This document shows positions 1-11,685 of a stretch of DNA of 64,000 bases, piece by piece. Source of the DNA: Echria macrotheca (taxonomy: Eukaryota > Ascomycota > Sordariomycetes > Sordariales > Schizotheciaceae). The stretch lies in the NCBI GenBank assembly GCA_030411725.1, contig MU839829.1:496001-560000 (forward strand), read 5' to 3'. The position numbers and the translations under genes are program-made. Position 1 is the stretch's first letter. The number at the start of each line of letters is the position of its first letter. Below the pieces are notes generated by a model. The model saw nothing but the letters and a program-made list of their open reading frames with translations. It did not search any database and was not told the origin of the DNA.

Positions 1-949
1 GATGGTGTCGAGGGGGTTGTGTAGATGAGAGATGCGCCGTCTGCGATGCTGTTAGCTGTCGTCCTCATGATCGAAACACAAACGCTTGACCTACGTTTTA
101 ACAAGACCGTCCGCAGAAACTGTAATACTACGTCAAACTCCTCCTCCTTCCACCCCTGCGTCTTCTCGAGATACTCCATTTTTTCGGCCTGCGCATAATC
201 AGCAACCGGTCCCGTACGTTCCCGCCAAAACCTACATTCTGACAAACCAAACACAGCGGCAGCCCCAGCGCGTCCTCCCACTCGCCCGGCCCCGGCGGGA
301 GCGCCACATCCCCGTCCGGTCCCGTCCCCGGCACAGCTGACGTGCCATCAAGATTCGTCCCGCCGCCCCTCCCCCGGTCGCGCCACGCTTCCATCACCTC
401 CTCCATCGTCTCCTTGCACTCGCCGCTGAGCGAGATCAGCACCGTCCTCAGCAGCAGAATCCACTCGCGCAGCTGCCGCATCCACTTCCACGGCTGCGAC
501 CAGTCGAGCAGCACAACGATCAGCGTGTTCGGGATCGACTGCGGCGTGAGCAGCGGCTTTATGAGGGACGCAAACGCCGGCGACGGGCTGGTCAGCGTGT
601 ACAGCGAGATGCGCGCGAGCGTGTCCTCCTGGTCGGCGTCGAGCACGTCGTAGTACGTGTACCCCAAAGCAAAACTGTTGGCGACGGGCGGCAGGCGCGA
701 CGAGGGCCGGGTGCCCGTGGTCCTGCGGAGTTGTTCTGATGACGAGAGCGACTCGAAGAACTCGCGCTGCGAGTCGACGGTGCCGCCGAGGACGAGCATG
801 TTCTTCTCGGGCAGGTGCTTGCCGCTGGCGACCGACTCGAGCATCGAGATCCAGAGGTCTTTCTTGGGCGCTGCGTCGCCATTCTTGCTGTCGGACCCGG
901 CCGACGCCGTCGTGTACGTCGAGAAGCGGTTCGCGTTGTTGGCCGTCAT
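1..949 (-). CDS. Cytoplasmic dynein light intermediate chain, 5' part (runs off left edge)
   Basis: Light intermediate chain (DLIC) of cytoplasmic dynein 1, which links the motor to cargo adaptors. Three exons can be placed: 949-236, 188-95 and 40-1. The introns are 47 and 54 nt (189-235, 41-94) and restore a continuous frame. Exon 1 carries the Ras-like G-domain region with a degenerate P-loop (VLGGTVDSQREFF) and the conserved LPLCLVCQN. Exon 2 gives AEKMEYLEK and the FLRTVLLKH segment, and exon 3 gives GASLIYTTPS; both are typical of fungal DLICs. The ATG at 949 is the first in frame and gives an N-terminus of normal appearance. The C-terminal adaptor-binding half lies outside the window. 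Family assignment is secure; the exon ends are inferred from splice signals. Confidence 0.9.
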
Positions 950-1355
950 CGTGGGCTGTTAGTCGTGTGCTCGGGTGCCCGTGGTGAAAAAATGGTGGCC
1001 TAAATCGGCAGCGCGGTGCTGCTTTTCATGGTCGCATGGAAATCGGGCGAATCCAAGCATGCGGGCGTGTCGTGAGGCAGGCGCGTCGTCTCTTTGGTTG
1101 TTCTCCTAATCCACTGCTATCGGCAGCTGGCGGTGGGAATCATGCAGCGCGGTTGCTGAAGCGGGCCGTCAATTCCCCGGTTCCAGCTGCAGGGGTGGCG
1201 CGCTGGCGGAAGTGCATAACCCTAACCCTGAATCTTCAACAACGTCCATCAACTCAGTTTTGTTCGGATTATACTCATCATTCTGCATTGGATGATCCAA
1301 GTCTACGCGATGAGGCTATTTCATTCGCAAGATGAAAAATACACGCACCGGCCGG
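950..1355. other. Intergenic, DLIC promoter side and HET gene 3' side
   Basis: No credible gene. It holds the 5' flank of the DLIC gene and the 3' flank of the HET gene, plus a double telomere-type motif at 1218-1229 (listed separately). Confidence 0.6.
1218..1229. promoter_or_regulatory. Double telomere-type motif (AACCCTAACCCT)
   Basis: Two tandem copies of the fungal telomere hexamer in CCCTAA orientation, about 270 bp upstream of the DLIC start codon. The same motif recurs at 6903-6914 and 14379-14390, also 5' of conserved genes. A role as a telobox-type promoter element is inference. Confidence 0.4.
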
Positions 1356-3466
1356 TCAGGCGAGGCAGATGAATTGTCTCCTGGCTTTCGCCAAACACAA
1401 TTTAGACCCTTCCACCGCCAACTCACCCGCGGCTTCGACATGGTCCAAGACGGCCCCCGTCGTCTTGTCCATGTATACCATGGGCAGGTTCTGGGACATC
1501 CTATCACTGAAGATGCGCTCGTGCCCATGATGCAGCACGATGATGCCAATGCGTTCGAACCGGCCTGCCCCTACCTCTTTGAGCATGAGAATGCAGACCG
1601 GCCGCATCTGACGCTGCATGTTGGTGTACAGAACCAACCCCGGCATGCCCTCTTCCAGGCTCTCCACGCTGTCGTCTTGATCATCAAGATACGGAACCAG
1701 TCCGAGAGCGGTCGTGTCATCCAGGTCGAAGATAGCCAGCCGACCTCCTGTCCTTGGCCTGGTGATCCTAAATCCATCGTCTGGAAAGAGGATCGTGGTG
1801 CTCGAAGTCTGCTGGTCTTCAGAAAGAACAATTTGCCTGAAAGAGAGCGGCACAATGTCGGCCGCGATGTATAGCAGCCTGCCGTCTTCTTCTTCATGGT
1901 AGGCCAGCCCTTGGTAGATCACACGGGATAGATGGACCTCGGCCCCATCTCGCTCTCGCACAGAGATTTTGGATTTGTCATTGGAGACAAGCAGAATGGG
2001 GGCCCCAGAAAAATGCACTGCTCCTTCCCAGCCTGTCCATGACCAACTGGGGAACGCTGCCCGTCGAACCGCGGGGGCTTCGTGCCGCCATCCGAGAGCC
2101 AGATGAGGCTCCGGCATGTTCCAGGGCGTCATCCGTCGGTAAATAGGAACTCCCCAGAGGTGTTTAATAGGCCCCAGTTCGCCTTTCGGCTTGTTGTAGT
2201 GGATTAGGATGCCCAAGAAGGCACGGAGAGAGTCGGTTGAGTAGGACAGTGTCCTTTTGCTGTACTCTTCGATTTGTGATAAAAGAACGGCTGCCCTATC
2301 ATGTGTTGGAAACCTTTCTGAGAAATCGGTCGGTATCAAGTGACGAAGCCGTCGATTTCCGTAAGCAGAGGTTACGGCCATCGATTCCAAGGAGCGCGCA
2401 CACTCGGCGACATAGGCCCCGTTGCATACGAATAAGGTCTGCTGGTCGGTGAAAAAGAGCCGCCGCCGCGAGAGATATCCTTCTTGGTATGTCCAACCCC
2501 GAGTTGCCCACGAGGTTGACGCTAGCGTAACCGAGCCGTGAGGGAAGATCTGGATTAGAGTCGTGTCCCCGATCTGGACTTCGTGCTGTTGAGGGTTGCG
2601 TGGTCTGCTGATACCGCACAGGCCATGGTCGGCGCTGTTGCCAGACGCTGCGACGATAGTCAGAATGGCACCAGCATAAATCTGTCCCATTCCTGCAATC
2701 ATCTTGTGTTTGAACTCTTCGTCGTCCTGATCGATGCACTGGTCCACGTAAATCGTTCATCCACCTGTTCTAAGCGGAAGCCGAATAAAAAAAAAGAACA
2801 TACGTATCTATCAACCCAGAGATAGCGATATCCGAGGTCAGTTGTCACCTTCATTGCATCGCTCACCGCAGGAGGAAATGTGTCGCAAGTGGCGTAAGTG
2901 GCCGAGTTCCCCCAAACGTAAGACAACGCGAGATATTCGCAGTCCTCAGGGGCGGGTATAACCGCCCGTGTAGCACAGTCAATAAGGAAGATGCCCAACT
3001 GGGAGCTTCTCTCCGGCGGCCGACATGTCTCTATGTGATGTTGCTCGCAGACGGACACAAGCTTCTTGACATAATCGAGGCTCGTCACATGGGGATGAAC
3101 TCGCTGGGCACCAGAGGTAACAGACTCAGACCCGATATCTGCTGTCGGAAGCACGGCCAGACACCCGTGTTCCATGTTCTTGATCTTGGTGCTTGGCGGC
3201 GAGCCAACGGCCACGGTGACACAGAGCTCATGGCGTACCCGAGTCGATGCAGCCGAGAGAGGAAGAAATGCACTCGTCAAAACGCAGTCCTGGCCGTCGA
3301 GCGAATTTGGTTTGATGGTCGCTATCGCCCGGCAGGCTTTGCATGTCGAAGCTCGGAGTTCGTCGTGGGATGCCGTCAATGTCCTCGGCTTGTTGAGCGT
3401 GTACTCATGTCGCCTCGAGAGGGCAGTCCAGTCGATAGTGCGGCACGATTCGCACAGTGTGTCCAT
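1356..3466 (-). CDS. HET domain (heterokaryon incompatibility) protein
   Basis: HET-domain protein of about 681 residues. HET domains trigger cell death after fusion of genetically different fungal cells; the ligand of this member is unknown. Exons are 3466-2804 and 2738-1356, with a 65-nt intron (GTATGT...CAG) that falls inside the signature WVDRY|CIDQ and keeps phase. Visible HET motifs: LALSYVWG at residues 179-186, WVDRYCIDQ at 217-225, IYAGAILTIVAASG after it, and RGWTYQEG plus a FFTDQQ segment in the distal HET region. Cysteine pairs near the N-terminus (CESC, CKAC) are usual in this subfamily. No nucleotide-binding or repeat domain follows. The RIP-degraded transposon begins about 320 bp upstream of the start. 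The frame is fully open, so the gene looks intact. Confidence 0.88.
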
Positions 3467-3781
3467 AGCGGCAGCAGAACTTTGGCGTCTGCTCGAGCCA
3501 CACGAGGAAGAGGGACTGCGAGGTAGGAATTGATGATGCCGTGGACAGCTTCAAGGTGAGCGACAAATTTGCAATGCCCTCAGCCGGAAGGCATGCGCGA
3601 CAGCATCACGTGGCCTGGAGCCAGCAAAGGTAAACATACATCATGGGAGAACGAGCTTTCCGAAACTTGCGGCTGTAGTTTAAAGATGGATCCGGGTGTC
3701 CGTAGATCAGCCCTATGAACTCAAGGATCAAGATGACTTTGCACGAGTGTGCATCCACCAATTCATGTGGTTGTTCCAGCG
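3467..3781. other. Intergenic, HET gene 5' flank
   Basis: No gene recognised. This is ordinary-composition sequence between the HET start and the target-site duplication of the hAT element, so any HET promoter must lie here or inside the transposon. Confidence 0.5.
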
Positions 3782-3789
3782 GCCCACTC
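3782..3789. repeat. Left 8-bp target-site duplication of the hAT element
   Basis: GCCCACTC immediately 5' of the left terminal inverted repeat; identical to 6883-6890. Confidence 0.9.
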
Positions 3790-6700
3790 CAGCGTTGCGC
3801 ACAAACCAAATAAAACAAATACAAGTAAAGCAAAGCACCCCTATGCAGCCAAACAAATGGGCCAATTTCCACCCAAATCAAGGCAAATTTGCCCCCCTCA
3901 TTTGCTTTAAATATTTAGGTAGAAACAAATATTTTACCCCTATTTCCCCCTATTTTAGCCCTGATTTGGACCGATCCTGGGGCTTACCCTGTCATTTTAG
4001 CCCTACTTGATTGGTCCCTCGGTGATATAGTCGCTCCGTTCCGTTAGAAAAGTTCGAGTTTGTACCGCCTTAGCTATAATCCTATATTATAACCTTTGTT
4101 AGCCTTTTTCAATTAACTTTACCGTTATACCGCAACACTTATTACCGCTATACCTAACCCCGAGAATATACTTAATATTAAGTTAGTTATTAGTAATATA
4201 AGTACCCCGTAGACGACACGATCTATAGTTGGAAATAGCGTGTTTTCCGTATTCCAACGGGTACGGAGCATTACGGATTAATTGCGAGCTATTAAGAACG
4301 AAATAGACGATAAGCTAGTCCCCCTTACAATTTCCGAGATAAAGAAGATAGAATTCGGTAAATCAAAGTACGTATTAGAGAAGTAGTTATACTAAAAGAA
4401 AGGCTATAGTTTTTAGATTTGCGATTATGGCGAATAGGTTGTTGAAATTGGGGTAGGAGAAGTTGCGTTAGGTATATTTTAGGTCTGTAAAGTATTAGTA
4501 AGCTGTTAATCGTTATATGCTATAGAGGTTACTACTTCCGTAAAAAATTATTTTAACGGTAAGTATAATATTTTTATGCCTAGTAAGGAGCTTTCGAGAA
4601 AGAAGATAAGGATATTGGGGCTTAAGTAGTAAACCCTTAGCTTTGCTGTTGCTATAAGGAATAGTAAATAGCGGATTTTATTACTATTTCTAATCTCTAT
4701 ATCTATTATTAATATAGTTAAAAATACCCTTCTCTAATGGGTTATTAACGCTAATATATTATTTTTAGAGATTAAATACCTAAATTTCCGTCAGTTACTG
4801 TATACTTTAAATCTAAAGCTAATTAGTTAACTTGTGCTAAAAGGAAAGGATATTATTAGGTATTAGATTTAAAAGCGCTATAAAGTCGAAGTTCTAGGTC
4901 TGATTAAAGAACTGGTAAAGGTTAGCGGCGTTATTTATATCTTGTTTGATCTTTAAACCTTAACTAATTTAATTGCGATATTAGAAATTGTTATATATTA
5001 CCTCGATAAGGTTAGCAAAGGCTGTAGGAAGCTACTTGCTTTTTTTTACGTCCGAGGTAGTTATGGTGGTGAGAATTAAGCCGTTATTATTCTTTAGGCG
5101 ATTTGGAAGTTTAAAATTAAGAAGAAGATTGGGTTTTTGTAAGCTGATAACGTCTAGTTTAATAATCTTTGCGTTGTTAAGCTTTTCCACAAGTTTATAT
5201 TTTAGGACGATTAAGTTGCTATGTAGTAATTGCGACGAGTTTACTATTTTAGGTATATCCTTAATTTCGTTACGTACGCTTTTTTTGATGGAGATAATCG
5301 GAAGCTAATTAAGTTATTTGCTTTTGGGTTAATAAAAAGACTTTTATAAGAAGGAGAAGATATTTTACTAAAGTAGTAAAGGAAAAAAGGTATAGTTAGT
5401 AAGTTGTATAATATAGTTTATTTTATCCGGTAAAGTCCCTAAAGGAGGGATAACTTTTACGTAATTGCTAATGGTTAGATTATTGATCCTGAGGATGAAT
5501 TTGGGCTTTTTCTTCTTAATAGTTAATTTGCTTTTTTGTAATTACGATTTGATAATAATATGCGATAGAACTTTATTTATTTTATAATAGAGAGGGCGAT
5601 AAAGTTACGCGATGTTGTTGATCTTTTTATTAAGTAAAACCTTTGCGAAAAGGATAAGGCAAAGCGGTTAGCGTAAAAAAATATTTTTAATAATAATAAT
5701 TGGGTTATTATCTCTACGGTTATAAATATCCTTTAACCTTTTAAGATCATAATAAAGTATTTTGAAGGGTATAAGATGTTAATAGCTAAGGTTATTCCGA
5801 TATACTTTATACTATAAGACGGTTTGAGAATTTAACTTTATAACTATAATTATCTCGCCTTCCCTCCGTTTACGGGTTATAATCTTTTCTGTCGTAAGTT
5901 TACTTTTTCGCTGGTGCCTTAGATTATATTAAATACTAGGCCTTAATATAAAATATAATTTTTATAATATTTCAATAGTTATAAAGTTGGTAGTTTACCT
6001 AAGTAACGTTTATTACGAGATTGTATTCCGAGTCTCAAGCCTAACTTTGATTATAAAGAATAAAAGGTGGCTGTAAAGAAGCCTAGTGATTGTTTCCTTT
6101 TAAAAAATATCTTTTTCGCGTTGGAGAAGATGGATAAGTATATTATAGTATTAAAGTAGTTACTAGTATACTGGTACGTATTGATCCTTTATCCTGGTTA
6201 TAAGTTAAAGTAGTTGGAGAGAAATCTTTTACCTTACTAGCGATCTATTTTCGATAGCTTTTGCTAGCTATTTGAAGATAAATATAAGTATTAAGAAAAG
6301 TTTTAGATAGTTAAATCTAACTTATAAGAATAATCTTTACGTTAAAATACTAACTTCGCGCTTTTCGAGATCGATTATTACGACGATAACGACGACGGGC
6401 CGCTTTAGGAAGTTGATAAGATCTTGAGATATCTATTAAAGCGGGTATTAATAGTTAAAGATTTTATTTTGTGGTGGAAAAAGTATAAAGAATAGTTCCC
6501 TTAGCTGTTTAAGATAGCTTTGGATTTTCTCTTTATTCTTGCTATGTCTGATGAGGTTGAAAGAGTTTTTAGTGCGGCTGGGCTAGTACTGGGTACTTAA
6601 AGGGGCAAGATGGGCGAGGATTTTATTGGAATGCTATAGTGTTTTAGAAATTAGGGGCGAAATTAAGCTTTTCGAAGCTTTGGCTCCCGGTAAGGACCCT

Positions 6701-6882
6701 GGGGTAGCCCGTATCGAAGCCCGGAACTAGTTATTCCGTAATTTATAAGTATCTTGGCAAAGCAAAGTAAATATTTGAAGGCAAATCCTGTTTTTCGGAA
6801 AACAAACAAATAGTGGATTTTTGAGCCAAATTAAGGCAAATCTGACCCTAGATTTGCTTTGTTTGGTTTGTGCGCAACGCTA
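3790..6882 (+). mobile_element. RIP-degraded hAT DNA transposon, full length (about 3.1 kb)
   Basis: The ends are precise. Both termini carry the inverted repeat AGCGTTGCGCACAAACCAAA; the left end is preceded by C and the right end (reverse complement) by T, a C-to-T difference compatible with RIP. The 8-bp direct repeat GCCCACTC flanks the element at 3782-3789 and 6883-6890, the target duplication length expected for hAT. Subterminal zones share motifs such as AAATATTT and AGGCAAAT. The interior (about 4040-6640) is extremely AT/TpA-rich with stops in all frames. Near 6380-6640 the plus strand still reads as a broken hAT C-terminal dimerisation domain, including FILWWKKYKE and AMSDEVERVFSAAGLVLG. 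It is therefore a dead element that once encoded its own transposase. Confidence 0.92.
6378..6640 (+). pseudogene. hAT transposase C-terminal remnant
   Basis: The reading frame, interrupted by stops (TAG/TAA where CAG or CAA would be expected), keeps the hAT dimerisation signature: DEILRYLLKR, WWKKYKE, LFKIALDFL and MSDEVERVFSAAG, then RGKMGEDFIGML. The stops look like C-to-T changes, as RIP makes. No full transposase can be read. Confidence 0.8.
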
Positions 6883-6890
6883 GCCCACTC
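6883..6890. repeat. Right 8-bp target-site duplication of the hAT element
   Basis: GCCCACTC immediately 3' of the right terminal inverted repeat; identical to 3782-3789. Confidence 0.9.
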
Positions 6891-6902
6891 TGGTAAAGTC
6901 AG

Positions 6903-6914
6903 ACCCTAACCCTT
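6903..6914. promoter_or_regulatory. Double telomere-type motif upstream of the Bax-inhibitor gene
   Basis: ACCCTAACCCTT, about 250 bp 5' of the ATG at 7160 and just outside the transposon. It resembles the motifs at 1218 and 14379. Function unproven. Confidence 0.35.
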
Positions 6915-7159
6915 GGACCGTTCGGGACCATCACCGCAACATCACGTGGGGCTGACCGCGCCACCCCACTTGCCCACCTCGGGCAGGCTCCACCCTTCAT
7001 CATCATTCACAGCCGGGAGCTCCATGACATTCGCAACCCTTCGCTGACCCTCCACCATTCATCCAAGGAACTCTGCGCGTCGTTAGTTCTCTCCGCCAAA
7101 GCCGAATCGAGAATCCATCCCACTGACCAGACATCCGCAGCATCCACGATCTGAGCAAG

Positions 7160-8132
7160 ATGGCGAGTACGGCCAAATACACGCCTGCTCCGCAGGAGGA
7201 CCCCGAAGCCCACCTCGAGTACACGCAGCCGCCGCCGTCATACCAGGCCGAGAGCAGCGCCGCCAACGATCAAGAGCGCCTGTTCGGTGGTGCTCCCCGG
7301 AGCAGCGAGGACAATGTTCCCGATGACTTCAAGGTAGGCCAGCCTGGTGCCTAGCTCCTCCGCCAAACGAGACACTAACACCCGTTCTCCCCTCCAGTTC
7401 GGCGGTTCCGTCGCCGAGGCCACCATCGACATCCGCAACCAGTTCATCCGCAAGGTCTACACCATCCTGACCGTCCAGCTGATCGCCACGGCCGGCGTCA
7501 GCGCGCTCAGCTTCACGAGCGAGGGCTACAAGAGCTGGATCCAGTCGCACCCCGCCATGGTTTGGATCTCGGTATGCTCCCCATCTCCCGACGTACACCC
7601 CCCAAACCATCATATACTAACATAACCACCCAAAACACAGCTCTTCGGCTCCATGGCCTTCATGCTCCTCACCTTCTGGAAGCGCCACTCGTACCCGACG
7701 AACCTCCTCTTCCTCAGCGGCTTCACCCTCCTCGAGGCCTACACCGTCTCGGTCATCGTGTCCTTCTACAAAGCGCCCATCGTGCTCAACGCCACCATCC
7801 TGACGGCCGGCATCTTCATCTTCCTGACCCTCTTCGCCTGCCAGTCCAAGTACGACTTCACGAGCTGGATGCCCTACCTGTTCGGCGCCCTCTGGGGCCT
7901 GGTGCTGTTCGGCTTCATGTACATGTTCCTCCCCTCGTCGTCGACGGGCGAGCTCATCTACGGCGGCGTCGCGGCCCTCATCTTCAGCGGCTACATCCTC
8001 GTGGATACCCAGCTCGTCCTGCGCAAGCACCACGTCGAGGAGGAGATTGCTGCTGCCATCAGCTTGTATCTTGACATCATCAACCTGTTCCTTGCCATTC
8101 TGCGCATCCTCAACAGCCAGTCGAATAACTAA
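7160..8132 (+). CDS. Bax inhibitor-1 / TMBIM family membrane protein (Bxi1-like)
   Basis: Multi-pass membrane protein of the BI-1/TMBIM family (yeast Bxi1/Ybh3), a calcium-leak and cell-death modulator of the ER, vacuole or mitochondria. Three exons: 7160-7333, 7398-7571 and 7641-8132, each junction in phase 0, giving 279 residues. Residues 1-58 are a Pro/Gln-rich cytosolic tail (TQPPPSYQAE). RNQFIRKVYTILTVQL then begins the first membrane helix, followed by about six more. The C-terminus has the family pattern GYILVDTQLVLRKHH, then ASISLYLDIINLFL-like sequence (AAISLYLDIINLFLAIL). Introns of 64 and 69 nt have GTAGGC/GTATGC donors and CAG acceptors. The gene appears intact despite the transposon 280 bp upstream. 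Confidence 0.92.
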
Positions 8133-9105
8133 GCTGGGGGCGGTGGGGAAGTGTGCTGTCGGGTCTTTGTATCGGAAATAACGGTTTCGTATGTCATGAC
8201 ACCAAGAAAGATTGGTATTACGCGAGTGCAGTCCGCGGATAATGCATTGTTTTGATGTTCGCTAAGTCGGAATCGTTTGTCTGGGAGGACTCTTTGCTGT
8301 ATTCTAATTGTTGGACCTGGACATTGATTGCACGTTGCTTCTGTTTAGTATTTGTTTATATTGTAGTCCTTCATTTGGTGCCAGAAAAGGGATGGATTTC
8401 CAGTTTCCCGCGAACCGAACCATGGTCTATGCCCCTGGGTGCCAGTATACAAGCACCACAGCTGCAGACTGCCGGAAAAGGTTCGTGAAAACAAGACTAA
8501 AAAGCGAAATACCATCTTTAGCAGTCCTAAGACACCATCAGTACACCAAGCCAGAGGTAGAAAGGTTGAATTTAGGTGATATCTGCATTAGAAGTCCAAT
8601 AGTAGAAAAAAAGGAAAACGCAGCGAGATGTAAGAAGCGGGACATGAGCCACCTCCGACTGATGATAAGAGAGGGCCACCCTGCTGAGGCGCCGGCTGTA
8701 CTGATGCAAGGTTCCCTCTCTTTTCCCGTCTCCATCCCGGAAGACTGCGAACACAGCCCTTGACATGCAGACAACCCGGCCCGGTACTCGCCAAGTAACC
8801 CCTGACGGAATCCTCGCTTCCGCCACCACAGCCGGACACACCCACCCCGATATCCCTCCTCTCACCATCGGTGGAAAAACGTTGATCGCCCTTTTTTATT
8901 TCGTCACAATCATCTGTTCTCTTCAAGAGCGGATACCGTTCAAATAACAACGCAGAAGCAGCGGGGGGAATATTTTGTCTTCAACAAGAAAACCAACGCC
9001 TGTACAGAAAATATCAGGTCGCCTTGGAGAGTGTGAGATGGTCTGTATCGGTACAGAGGTGGTAAAGGCACATCCAGGACCTGACGGATGAGCTGCGCCA
9101 TAGGC
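8133..9105. other. Intergenic between convergent genes
   Basis: This is the 3' flank of the Bax-inhibitor gene (plus) and of the septin gene (minus). Open frames here (such as 8308-8763) show no recognisable protein and no splice-supported structure. Nothing else seen. Confidence 0.5.
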
Positions 9106-10692
9106 TTAGTCGTCCCGATCGCCGTTGGCGTCGGCGTGGTTGCTCGCCGCTTGCTGCTGTGCGGCGGCGGCGGCGGCGGCCTCGCGCTGCATCCGTGCCT
9201 CGATTTCGCGGAGCTGCGACTCGCGCGCCAGCAGTTCTTGGCGCTTCTCGTTGATTTCGCGCTGGACCTTGACCTCGATCTCGCGAAGCTTCTCCTCTTC
9301 CCGCCGGAGCTGCTCCTCCTTCAAGCGCACAGACTGAGACGCCAAATCTTCGGGGTTCATGGACGAGTCGCTGGGAATATGTTAGTACAGACACACTAAA
9401 AATCAGCGGGCAGACATACGCTCCGGCACCACCCTCGACGCTCTTGCTCAGCTTCTCGGTACGGTAGTTTTCGTAGAGGAAGTCGTGTGTGATTTCCTTC
9501 AGATCGGCGAGATGGCTGTGCAACAGAGCCGACCGAATGGCAAGGAAATCAGAGTGGCGCGGGTTATCGACCTCCACAACACCCCAAGGATACTGGCGAG
9601 CGCGGACCTTGCGGCCGCCAATCTCGATGATATCCTCTGACCCAACAATGGCAAATGGCATGAGCCCTCTCAGCTCGGCGTTCTCCTCAACGGTATCTTC
9701 GTCATCCTCCTCAATGTCATATGGGAAGTTGTAAACCGGGATCCGATAGTGCTCGATGTCCTCCATCACCAGCTTTTTCGACTCGGCGAGCTCGGCAGGG
9801 GTCAAGGAGTCGGCGCGCCCAATAACGGGGATAACGTTGACGCGGGGCGCAAGGCGCTTCATGAGCTCGATGTCCAGCTCGCGGAGGCTGGCATCGCGTT
9901 AGCATTCACCGATCGGGAACTGTCAGAGGGAACGCTTACCCGTGGCCAGTTGGGGTGATAAAGTAGAGCATGGCGTGCACGCGATTGTCTCGGAAACGGG
10001 GGTTACGCTTGATACGCGACTCCTCCGCAAGGATATCATCGTATTGCCGCTCAAGATAGCCAACGATCTCTGAGAAGCTGCCGAGGACAGTCAGCACCAA
10101 GGTCCCGCTCGCACAGTCGGCACCAAAACGTACCTGGCCTCGTTATCAACCTGGTCACCAAACCCGGGTGTGTCGACGATGGTAAGGGAAATGCGAGTGC
10201 CCTCCTCATCCAGCTCGAGTTCTATGCCCAATCAGCTGCCTGGTCATGAGCGCCGCCGCAAACGTCAATTGTACATACCGACAGTCACCGGCTTGATCTT
10301 GACACCTTCCTCAATGTGGGCGCTGGCAGCGTCGTCGGAGCTCTTGTGGGCGAGCACAGTCTTGCCGCAGAGCGTGTTGACGAAGGTCGTACGGCCTGGA
10401 GCGCAGTGGTCAGCCATGAACCTCTGGAGAGTCGCGGAGTGGGTTAGACGTACCGGTACCTGAGGCGCCGCAGACCATCAGGCAGAACTGAATTCCCTTC
10501 TTCACATTCTTCTTTCGGCGGATCATCTTCTGTTTAAACGCAAAAGTGTTAGCCCCCGGCATCGTTGACCGCGTTTCTGGCCGCAATGGATGATGGTCTG
10601 GAGAGGTTGGGCAGTTGGGCAGAAATCTCGAAGCGGAAATCGCAATTCGGGGAGCACGGAAACAGGCGAGTACGTACGGCCGGTGAAGACAT
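9106..10692 (-). CDS. cdc11: Septin Cdc11 (AspA class)
   Basis: Septin GTPase-fold protein that polymerises into filaments at septa, hyphal tips and branch points. Seven exons: 10692-10678, 10529-10454, 10395-10279, 10221-10134, 10077-9940, 9887-9420 and 9370-9106, total 388 residues. The first exon encodes only MSSPA (15 nt), followed by a 148-nt intron. Visible: basic patch RRKKNVKKG, P-loop GASGTGRTT (residues 26-34), DTPGFGD (G3), IGRADSLT (G4), a YPWGVVEV segment, and a C-terminal coiled coil rich in Glu/Arg ending in an Ala/Gln tract. The P-loop lysine is Arg, as in yeast Cdc11. RNPRFRDNRVH and YNFPYD also match the Cdc11 class rather than Cdc3, Cdc10 or Cdc12. The neighbouring gene on the 5' side, Hsv2, is divergent. 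Confidence 0.93.
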
Positions 10693-11685
10693 GGTTGACC
10701 TGGTGTCTTGGTTTTGTTTTGGAGGCGGGTAAAACGACGGCGGCGACCGCAGACGGACGGCAGGAAGAATATGCTAAATGGCGATTGGGTATCCTGTCAC
10801 CAAAAGACGGCGACCGACGAGACGGTGAAAAGAGAAGGAGGTCGCGCGGGCCTGTGAAGCTATCGAGGTGCGGGTTTGGAGAAAAGGAGAGGTCGGGATC
10901 TGGTGTTGACGGAAAATGCAATTTCACAAATTGTTGCGGTGTCACGGCTGGGAGAGAGCAGCAAGGCCAAGCACGGGGCACTTCAGGAAGCACCAGCACA
11001 GATTGGGAGAAGACCTTCAAGCGGCGGCCAGTGGCAGGAAGCAGGGAGCACAGGCCCGCTTCGAATTCAGGGGCGGACCCTTCGAGCTAATCAGAGATAT
11101 TGCGCTAAGCCGGATTGGGCCTCCAACCCCAGCTTCCCCCAGGACGGTGATTGCCGGCTGTGGGCAGCTGCCGTTGTTTTCCGAAGGACTCTCGGGCGTG
11201 GAGGCAACTCGTGACATCGAAACGGCGTGGACGACGTTGGACTTGTCGGTTCCGGATGAACCGCCCGGCTGGACCTTTTCTTCGCCTTACATGAGACTAA
11301 CAAGTCTGCGACATAGGAAATATGCGCTTGTGCGGTGTCCATCGGGAAAACTAGAACGGGAAGCTTCGGTCCAGGTCCAGCTCTCCAAAAGTGCTGTGGC
11401 CGTCATTGCTTGAATGCCACATTCACCCCTCATCATCCACCACTTCGCTGTCTGGACGCAGTCATACCGCGAAGCTGACCCGACACGCCGAACCGGTTGC
11501 CCCGTCGCTATCGCTCGTTTTAAATATTCTTCTCGATCATGCTCCCATAGCTGATCATTTATTTCAGCAACCACATTTGAGACATCAGCTCTTCCCCGCA
11601 GGCTCTCGAGGCTGAGAGAAGCCTGGCACTCTTCGCTGCGCCATCTATATCCCTCCTCATCGACACCCGCCAGACACTCATCGAA
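10693..11685. other. Divergent intergenic region, septin / PROPPIN
   Basis: Shared 5' flank of the septin (minus) and Hsv2-like (plus) genes. Overlapping open frames on both strands (about 10523-11413) have no recognisable domains and are probably chance or UTR. No clear TATA element noticed. Confidence 0.5.

Noticed and set aside
4988..5308. 106-codon open frame inside the AT-rich block
   Set aside because: Chance frame inside the RIP-mutated hAT interior; AT-driven composition and no similarity to the transposase remnant.
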